Shown: piece by piece, positions 57,301-64,000 of the stretch
How positions within the stretch are numbered: the first letter of the stretch is position 1
Layout: every line of letters begins with the position of its first letter
Origin: Hippophae tibetana
Lineage: Eukaryota; Streptophyta; Magnoliopsida; Rosales; Elaeagnaceae
DNA length: 64,000 nt
Assembly (NCBI GenBank): GCA_037013495.1
Contig: CM072811.1
Span: 14,638,659 to 14,702,658 of the forward strand
Direction: 5' to 3'
Notes under the pieces: generated by a model
What the model was told of the DNA's origin: nothing
Databases searched by the model: none
What the model saw: only the letters and a program-made list of their open reading frames with translations
Program-made: the position numbers and the translations under genes

Positions 57301-58257
57301 CAAATTCTACAATTACTAGATGTATTTCTAGCAATTGCAATGGTTTCTTTATCATTTCATGTTCAAAAAAACAAGATTATTTAAAAATACCTTATACCCC
57401 ATTTGAAAATCAATAGTATTTTCTCGTACCTTTTACATTGGGATATAACATCCTAGCAAGAGTACTCATAGCTCCCTAGAGGTCACCCTTCCTATTAATA
57501 GTACTCATAAATATACTTTCTTCTCCTTGGAGTAATTATGATAATCAAATACCTACTCCACCTTTCTTTCCCACACCAAGTATAACTCATGATCAATCTT
57601 TCCTTAAAAAGGCAAAATTGTCATCTTTATATTTTCTATATTGCTATCCCTTTACAGGTAGTCCTTTTGTCCCGTTTATAACTTGATCTCTCCTCCACAT
57701 TGGAATCAACTTCTTTTTCCATGAGCTTATGTCTTCTTCTATGTGATTCAAAACTGGAAGAGGATTCTAAATCATCCAACCTTACATCCAACCTCTTAAA
57801 TTGGTCATTAGCAGCCTTGATGAAGAATTTCAAGTGGACCTCTTATGCGAAGTTTTGTTCATTCAACTTGTGTGGTACCCTCATAGGAAACCTCCATAAT
57901 GTCAAGCATACTTAGTAGTGTTAACATGAGAAATACGACAAAACTCATTAGTTGATACAATACTAAATATAGCATTTATACCTTTTTGATTCTAGTTACT
58001 ACCAATTGTATCTTTAGTGGTATAGTCTTTCCTAGGTTTATGAGTAACAATATTATCTTTGGAAACTGTAGGTGGTTTCGAACCATAAAGCACAACGTTA
58101 TAGATTATTTCATCTTTAAATTATAGAAAAGCTCTCATATGAGCCTTCTAATATGGGTGATTAGATCCATCAAAGAAAGGTGCCCAGGTTGTAGACAAAC
58201 CCTCTCTTAAATTATCCATAACAAGGTCTTCAGTACACTAAGGGTATCTAGTGACTA
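57301..58257 (-). pseudogene. Gypsy-B gag N terminus and leader
   Basis: At 57636-57833 the minus strand reads FFIKAANDQFKRLDVRLDDLESSS, a coiled coil as in the N terminus of this Gag type. The rest is stop-rich, and 57920-58257 is the untranslated leader. Confidence 0.55.
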
Positions 58258-58270
58258 GCTCTAATACCAA
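58258..58270 (-). other. Gypsy-B primer binding site, initiator-Met type
   Basis: The minus strand reads TTGGTATTAGAGC right after the LTR end, one change from TGGTATCAGAGC. Confidence 0.7.
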
Positions 58271-58271
58271 G

Positions 58272-58850
58272 TGAAAGTTCGTTTAGCTATGGATATAATA
58301 ATCTAGTTAGTGAAATTATGGTAAATTAAATTTTTTTAAGTAGCCATAGGCCATACCAATGACCTAAGAGGGAAACTATTGGTCCGTCAGACCACCTAAC
58401 TATCTACTATGAAAAATAAGTATCCAGTTACAAGACTAGGACTCAAACTACACACCCAAGTAGTGCCACCGAGTAACCTACTTACAAGCTACTACTTTCA
58501 TCATAGTCTCCATAAGAGAGGAATTTGAATCTAGTTCAACATTCTAACAAACTTGAGCCCCATAAGTTAATCGAACATGCACTACTATCACTTGAAAATT
58601 TAGTATATGTTCATTTGCAAATGTATGTCTTAATGTAGATTCAATAATGAACAACCTAAATAGTTATTTAAACAATATATCAGGTAATTTGAAAACAACT
58701 AGCGACTCTAATACAATCAGTATAAGCACAAGCTTAATAAAGATAGCATCTATAAAGATTGATAGTCAAACCAAATAATTATGATATGACAAAACAATTA
58801 GTTGATCCAACAATTCAAGAATGAAAGTAAAGAAGAAGTTATAAGTACAT
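58272..58850 (-). repeat. Gypsy-B 5' LTR, partial
   Basis: Aligns with 41193-41860. Its outer end could not be placed; similarity fades at about 58850. Confidence 0.65.
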
Positions 58851-59594
58851 ATCATTCCATATGGGGTTGCATATCATGCATTATATTTATATCACATGGA
58901 AAATTTTATATTGTATAAGCATGCATTGTAAGACTTGGAGTGTACACTCCCTGATCCTTCGAAAGCAAGAAAGTATAGGTATTACCCAAGTTTTATGACT
59001 AAAATCTCTCCACACTATATACTGATGATGATTACTTCCATTCATGAAATTTATTAATTAATAACATGCATCCTGAATACTTGTTTGTTATAATAATATA
59101 TTAGAGCGAATTGCTACTAGGTTGTAAGCTCACCCCCACACTCTTCCCTTACATTCCAACCAAGATAATTGAGATAATTACAAAAAAGACATGAAGACCC
59201 TTTACGGAGGATTCAAATGTTACAAGGTTTGACCTAAAACCTTATTTAACTTATTGACAATTATAATCTACATTTAGGAAAGATTGAGATCACTCTGATT
59301 TAATGAATTTTATTTGGCTTTATAAATATTTTGGATTTAAGTTTATGAAATTATATCAAACTTTTCCTTTTAAATGGAAAATATTTAAAGGGTATCCAAA
59401 TTGTTTATGAAGAATTGATTATCAAATGATTTTTAATTTGATTTTTTCATGATTATTAAAGAAATTTCCTTTAAATATAATTTAAAATTCATCCCTTCTT
59501 TCTATCCAACGTTCCCATTTTTAGGACGTGACAAGTATGTAACACAAACACCAAAATACACTGAAGATGGTTTGTGAAATGCGATTAGAATCAC
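58851..59594. other. Unassigned AT-rich DNA
   Basis: It may include the outer part of the Gypsy-B LTR. The minus-strand ORF 59502-59699 overlaps an old LTR end and is not a gene. Confidence 0.35.
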
Positions 59595-60848
59595 TGATGA
59601 TGCACCAATTTTTATTATAAATAGCTCATAAGTGCAAAAGCCACTTATAATAATCGAAAAGTATATGCCCAAGGTCAGTCTCAAAAGGAATGATGTCATT
59701 TTAGATTTTTTTTTTCAATTTTCTTAAAAACTTAAAAAAAATACAAAAATAAAACATAAAAATTCTATCAAAATGGTTGGTTTTGGAATCCTAATCTAAT
59801 AAAAAATAATTAAAAAAATACCTAAATATGGATTCAATTAAAAAAAATCAAGGAAGATAAGAAATTAATATTCAATGGAGAATTTATGGGAATATTTAGC
59901 TAGTTTACCATGCTTGCGTAGAATTATTTAGGTTAATTAAAATATAATTTTAGTTTAAATTAGCAAGACATGCTCGGATGAAATTCCATAATTTGTGATT
60001 TAAAATTAAGATTCAAATATTTAAAAATAAAAAAAAGATTAATATGAAGATATAATTATTCTAAATCAAATCTAAGTACAAATTAAAGATAGATGATGTG
60101 TCCTACTTCAAAATTAAGATCCTGATCTTCAAAGCATTCTTGAATATTCATAAATCTTTAGTATTTTCTTGATTGGAAATATTTACAAAGAAATAACCTC
60201 TGATCTATTATGAATCTACTATATATCATGTTTGAAAATTAAAACTACACTAAAAAAATAAAATGATAGCTATATGTAGGTTGTAAAAGCAATATATAAT
60301 ATGGCTAGTCTGAATACTAACGTTTTATTTATAGCAAAAGTTGTGCATATAGCTTCGTAGTTAACTTTCAGCATTATGTGTCACAACATAACATTTCCCT
60401 TGTTGCAACATCGATTTTGATCACCTCAAATGATTTCAACCTAAGAGGGCCTCCCTACGACATGCTATATTTCACCCTCAACATATCCAGCAATTCATCT
60501 CAAGAGGTGTACACCACGACACAATTTTTTCTTCATAATGGCATAGACTTAATCTTGAATTTTTCCTTGTACACTTTACAAAATGGTTGGTTCTTAATGT
60601 AAGAAATAAATGCCTTAGTCTTTTAAGCTCTTAGGGTATAACATAAGTGTTCCAAGTTTTTTTCTTCTTGTGTTGACAAGGTTATCTATTTTGGAGTTAA
60701 AAACACCTAAAATATAACAAAATATACTCATGATTCTAAATAGATAGATTTTAATAAATAACGATACAAACATACTATAATCAAACCTATTTATTTTAAT
60801 TAGGCATAATAAAATAATAGAAAATGATTGATTTTAAAGCATATATCA
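59595..60848 (-). repeat. Antisense LTR of a distant Athila-1 relative
   Basis: The plus strand begins TGATGATGCACC. Nearby TATGCCCAAGGTCAGTCTC mirrors the GACCTTGGGAGTATAC block of the Athila-1 LTR, and AATCCTAATCTAATAA mirrors TTATTAGATTAGGAA. It ends near ATATATCA, followed by a minus-strand purine tract GGAGGTTG. No PBS lies on the left, so this is the 3' LTR. The plus-strand ORF 60378-60602 is not supported. Confidence 0.65.
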
Positions 60849-61410
60849 CAACCTCCGATCATATTCTTACTAGCCTCCACCATGTCAAGATCTAAACACC
60901 TAAAACAAAAATAAATAAACTAAAATCAATAAAAATTATCTTTATTAGCCTCATTACCCACAAACATCTTTACATGCAACAATAAAAACGAAAAATATTT
61001 CAGAAGGGGGAATAAAAATAAAAATTAAAAACTAAAATCAATTAAAATTATCATACTTTAGTTTCTTTTTTATTCTTATTCAAAATATCAAGGACAAGTT
61101 AATTCCACATCTCAAACGATCACATTTTTTTAAACCAGTTTCACATCACAATCCTAGTCCTTTAAAATTAAATTCACTTTGACTCTAATCGTCACAAGAT
61201 ATACACTCAATTTCATAATGATCCTAAGGATCCAAGCATACAAAAAGATATACGCGAATAAAAGTTATGTAAAGATAAAGTAAAAAGGTTCTCATATGAT
61301 AAACATGAAAGGCACAATGTGCAAAGCATTTATTTGATTAAAGGAATTAAATACTTAGATTTATGAATTTATGACATTACTAATTTCATACTTTAATCAA
61401 AATCATTAAG
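60849..61410 (-). other. Antisense Athila 3' region, part 1
   Basis: The reverse complement follows the Athila-1 3' region (TATATGCG-type, AAGGCAC, TTTCATGA-like phrases). It continues at 62166 after the CACTA piece. Confidence 0.6.
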
Positions 61411-62165
61411 CAAAAGAAAAAATAATTTTAAAATAATATTTAAAACAAATACACAAAATTAAATAAAAATATATTTTACGTACGTACGTATATAAATTTA
61501 AATATCCAAACAAATAAACAAATTTATATAATTTTAAAAACTAATTGTCTAAAAAAAGAAAAAATTATACTATATATATTTATATTCAACTTAAATTTTA
61601 AAGAGTGAAATAAAATAATAATTAATGACCTAAAAAAATTTCAATTGTAAACTACATGCATTTTTTTAATTTAAAAAATAGAATGTAGCGTCGGTTGAAC
61701 GGGAAAACCGACACTATCTACGCAATTAAATTTTTTTTGTCAATTATTATTTTATTTAAACTATGCATACGTACTATAGAAAAAGAAAAAATAATAATTT
61801 TACAATAATATTTAAAACAAATACACAAAATTAAATAAAGATATATTGTACTTACGTATATAAATTTAAATATCCAAACAAATAAACAAATTTATATAAT
61901 TTTAAAAACTAATTGTCTAAAAAAAAGAAAAAAATTATACTATATATATATATATTTATATCCAACTTAAATTTTAAAGAGTGAAATAAAATAATAATTA
62001 ATGACCCAAAAAATTTCAATTTATAAACTGCATGCATTTTTTAATTTAAAAAATACGACGTAGCATCGGTTGACTTGGCGAACCGACTTTAAATTCATTA
62101 TAAGTCATTTTTTCTCCAAAAAATGACTTTACACAGCGACTTAAATATCCTTTTTTGTAGTAGTG
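61411..62165. mobile_element. CACTA-3: truncated CACTA end with internal duplication
   Basis: The right end is TTTTTTGTAGTAGTG at 62165, with AACCGACTTTAAATTCATTA and GACTTTACACAGCGAC next to it, as in CACTA-1. The left CACTA terminus is missing. Two direct copies of about 370 bp (from about 61412 and 61781) make up most of it. Confidence 0.75.
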
Positions 62166-63420
62166 TGTATGTGCCTCAAGATGAATGAAAATGCATTGAC
62201 CTTAAGCGGTTGTGCCTTCTTTTTTTGTAATAACCATCTCACTACTTAAAGAACTTAGGATCATAGTATTTATTATACTATTTATTTTTCTCTCTTTTTT
62301 AATCTTTTTTTTCTTTTTTTAGAGAATAGACCCATATACATGTTTGTGTTATGGTGAGTAGCATTTAGCTTTTTTTCTAAAGAAATCCCATATATATCTT
62401 TTGTTTTACTAGAATTCAAGCATGAATAAAGATAGGCATACACATTCAATTTTTACTCTAACATTCAATCTAAGAAATTAAAATAAGTACATGATACTTC
62501 ATCAGATGTTTTGAAAATCCTAACATTTAATGCAAAATCTAGAAAGATCATCTAATAATTTGAAATAATAGGAAAAATATTTAAAAGAGTAGAATAAATA
62601 CGATCATTTGAATAAAATGATATGGGCACAATACTATCTTATAAGGTAGTCTCCACTATTTGATTCCTATGCACCACTATTGGGTTTATTTAAATCTCAT
62701 CATCCAAGCATGAAACATAAATTATAAATAAAACTAATTCTTATAATAATCCATGAACATGCTTAAGAGATCAAACAAAAAATGCAAAGTGTCAATTCTT
62801 CATTTGAAATTAACCAAAAGCATGATAATTTTGAATAAGTTTGTTTTTTATATATGGACCAAAATATCCCTAAATAACTAAACAATGGCAAACAAATGTT
62901 TTATAAAATTTAATATGCATAACTTCATAAGTAACATTTCTTCCACCCCCAACTTAGAATCTATATTGTCCTAAATGTTTCAAATGTAAACCAATCAAGT
63001 AAACAAAAGAAAAGAAAAGTTAACCTAATTGTAATAACTCAATGTGATTAAGTAGGTATTGTGGTTACTTATTTATCATCCATCATCTAACTTAATTATA
63101 TTGCATAGAGATAATCTTTGTGTACTTCTCATAAATCACATATTATCAAGCAATTATAAAATTAACAATTCTAAATATCATAAACATTATTCATAATAAC
63201 AAAAAAAATAAAGTAAAATAATATACATCAAATTAAAAACAATAGGAAACATAAAAATAATATAAAAACACCTAAATTAAAAGAAAAGAAAATAATGCTA
63301 CCTAAAAGGGTAGGTTGTCTCTCACTAGACACTAGTTTAAGGTCTTAGCTAAACCCTACTAGAGGTTACTATTTATAGGATTTGATTTACTCAATGTCCT
63401 TATTTTCATTGAGTCTATAT
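62166..63420 (-). other. Antisense Athila 3' region, part 2
   Basis: The reverse complement carries GAGACTACCTTATAAGA, AAGTTGGGGGTGG (internal PPT-like tract, about 62945-62957) preceded by ACATTTAGGACAAT, and a decayed two-hairpin cassette. Order matches Athila-1 11700 back to 10335. Confidence 0.65.
63306..63356 (-). other. Decayed two-hairpin cassette (antisense)
   Basis: The minus strand reads GGTTT-AGCTA-AGACC-type hairpin 1 (five pairs including one G-T), TTAAACTA, then GAGACAACCTACCC in place of GGAGGCAACCCA, so hairpin 2 is mostly lost. It is the fourth instance in the window. Confidence 0.5.
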
Positions 63421-63429
63421 TTGTGTATG

Positions 63430-63999
63430 ATTGAAAATGTACAATCTTTCCCAAGACTATCATTATTAGACTCCTATTATGGACATCAACAATTGTCTTG
63501 GTAGAGACCATGATTGGCCTACTGAGATTCATGCACATCTAAAATCCTAATATATATATATATATATATAATAAGATTATCCATCCACACCAGTAAGTCA
63601 TCTATCATGCTCTTTGGATATATTATAGAATTATTAACTAATTGTGTGGACATAGGTGTCGGTTTTAGCTCCCTCACTCCTAACTACAAGTATAAATAAT
63701 AAGGCATTACACTAACACTTGCACCTAGGTCTAGATGAGATTCACCTCCTTTTATCACCATTAGTGATATTAACATTAAAATTATAGGATATTTGGAGTT
63801 AGCTTCAAAACTATTTGTATTCCCTAAATCATTAGGAAAATGTTTAAAAAAATCAAGAAATTCAATGTCTATTAACTCATCATTATAAAGAGTAGTAATG
63901 GCCTTCACATGTTCATTTTGACTAGGTAACTGATATCCCTAGCTTAATTTTACAAATTCTCAACTAGTTACCCTACTTGAACTTCCATTCTTTCACTAA
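63430..63999 (-). pseudogene. Antisense Athila-like protease, directly followed by 3' region
   Basis: The minus strand reads KAITTLYNDELIDIEFLDFF, LDLGASVSVMPYYLYL, GVRELKPTPMSTQLVNNSI, YPKSMIDDLLV and TKTIVDVHNRSLIMIVLGKIVHF, the Athila protease. The frame then runs into the 3' non-coding region at about 63420, so RT, RNase H and integrase are deleted. It continues beyond the window edge. Confidence 0.7.
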
Positions 64000-64000
64000 T

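Larger units (their letters stand above)
54636..58850 (-). mobile_element. Gypsy-B: antisense Ty3/Gypsy element lacking RT to integrase
   Basis: The minus-strand order is 5' LTR 58272-58850, PBS, gag pieces, zinc knuckle, protease, protease-RT linker, then straight to the polyprotein C terminus. Its other LTR is at 41193, with Athila-2 inserted between. It is related to Gypsy-A but clearly distinct. Gag and protease are decayed, and the pol core is absent. A CACTA element sits in gag. Confidence 0.75.

Noticed and set aside
61411..62060. CRISPR-like or satellite array
   Set aside because: Only two long copies of a CACTA segment; no short repeat-spacer pattern, and the sequence is a plant nuclear one.

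Overview
The window is nuclear DNA from a flowering plant. It is AT-rich and is built almost entirely of nested transposable elements. The evidence is plant Athila-type Ty3/Gypsy elements with a tRNA-Asp primer site, Ty3/Gypsy elements with an initiator-Met-type primer site, CACTA transposons ending in CACTACTACAAAA, decayed Ty1/Copia fragments and a transposon-like element filled with degenerate plant telomere-type repeats. I found no host protein gene, rRNA or tRNA gene. The species cannot be named from the sequence; a gene-poor, repeat-rich (pericentromere-like) setting is an inference.

Layout. (1) 842-14143: a complete, very young Athila element (called Athila-1 here) with TSD GTACT, LTRs that differ at only a few places, a PBS, a leader, a stand-alone gag ORF (gag1) and then an uninterrupted 1723-residue gag-pol ORF carrying a second gag. 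(2) 14361-19440: older debris, with a partial LTR of the second Athila family, an antisense Athila gag/protease remnant split by a solo LTR (15070-16949, TSD AAGAA), and an antisense Athila RT remnant. (3) 20040-21003: a transposon-like unit with telomere-like (CCCTAAA-variant) filling. (4) 22493-30993: an antisense, internally deleted Ty3/Gypsy element (Gypsy-A) whose RT is split by a 2.46-kb CACTA element (24219-26676, TSD TAA). (5) 31000-37270: sense and antisense pieces of Athila-1-like elements in odd head-to-head arrangements, with duplicated primer-binding sites. (6) 37270-43465: mostly unassigned AT-rich DNA with Copia gag remnants and the LTR of a second antisense Ty3/Gypsy element (Gypsy-B). 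(7) 43808-54292: a second Athila family (Athila-2), dead through stops, frameshifts and a 5' deletion, flanked by a 342-bp direct repeat. (8) 54636-58850: the rest of Gypsy-B, which keeps gag and protease but has lost RT to integrase and carries a 967-bp CACTA element. (9) 59595-63999: an antisense Athila-1-like relative (LTR, 3' region, protease) that also lost pol and carries a CACTA fragment.

How it works together. Athila-1 is the only element that looks capable of autonomous activity. Its LTR has a TATA box below twin TGACGTCA sites and a G-box. Its RNA would start with two tandem hairpins of compensating sequence, then encode Gag1 and Gag-Pol. A two-hairpin cassette follows both ORFs. 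The same cassette, with changed but still pairing stems, follows pol in Athila-2 and, more decayed, lies in the antisense relative at 63.3 kb. The duplicated gag, the zinc-knuckle change in Gag1 and these covarying RNA modules are the most unusual content here.
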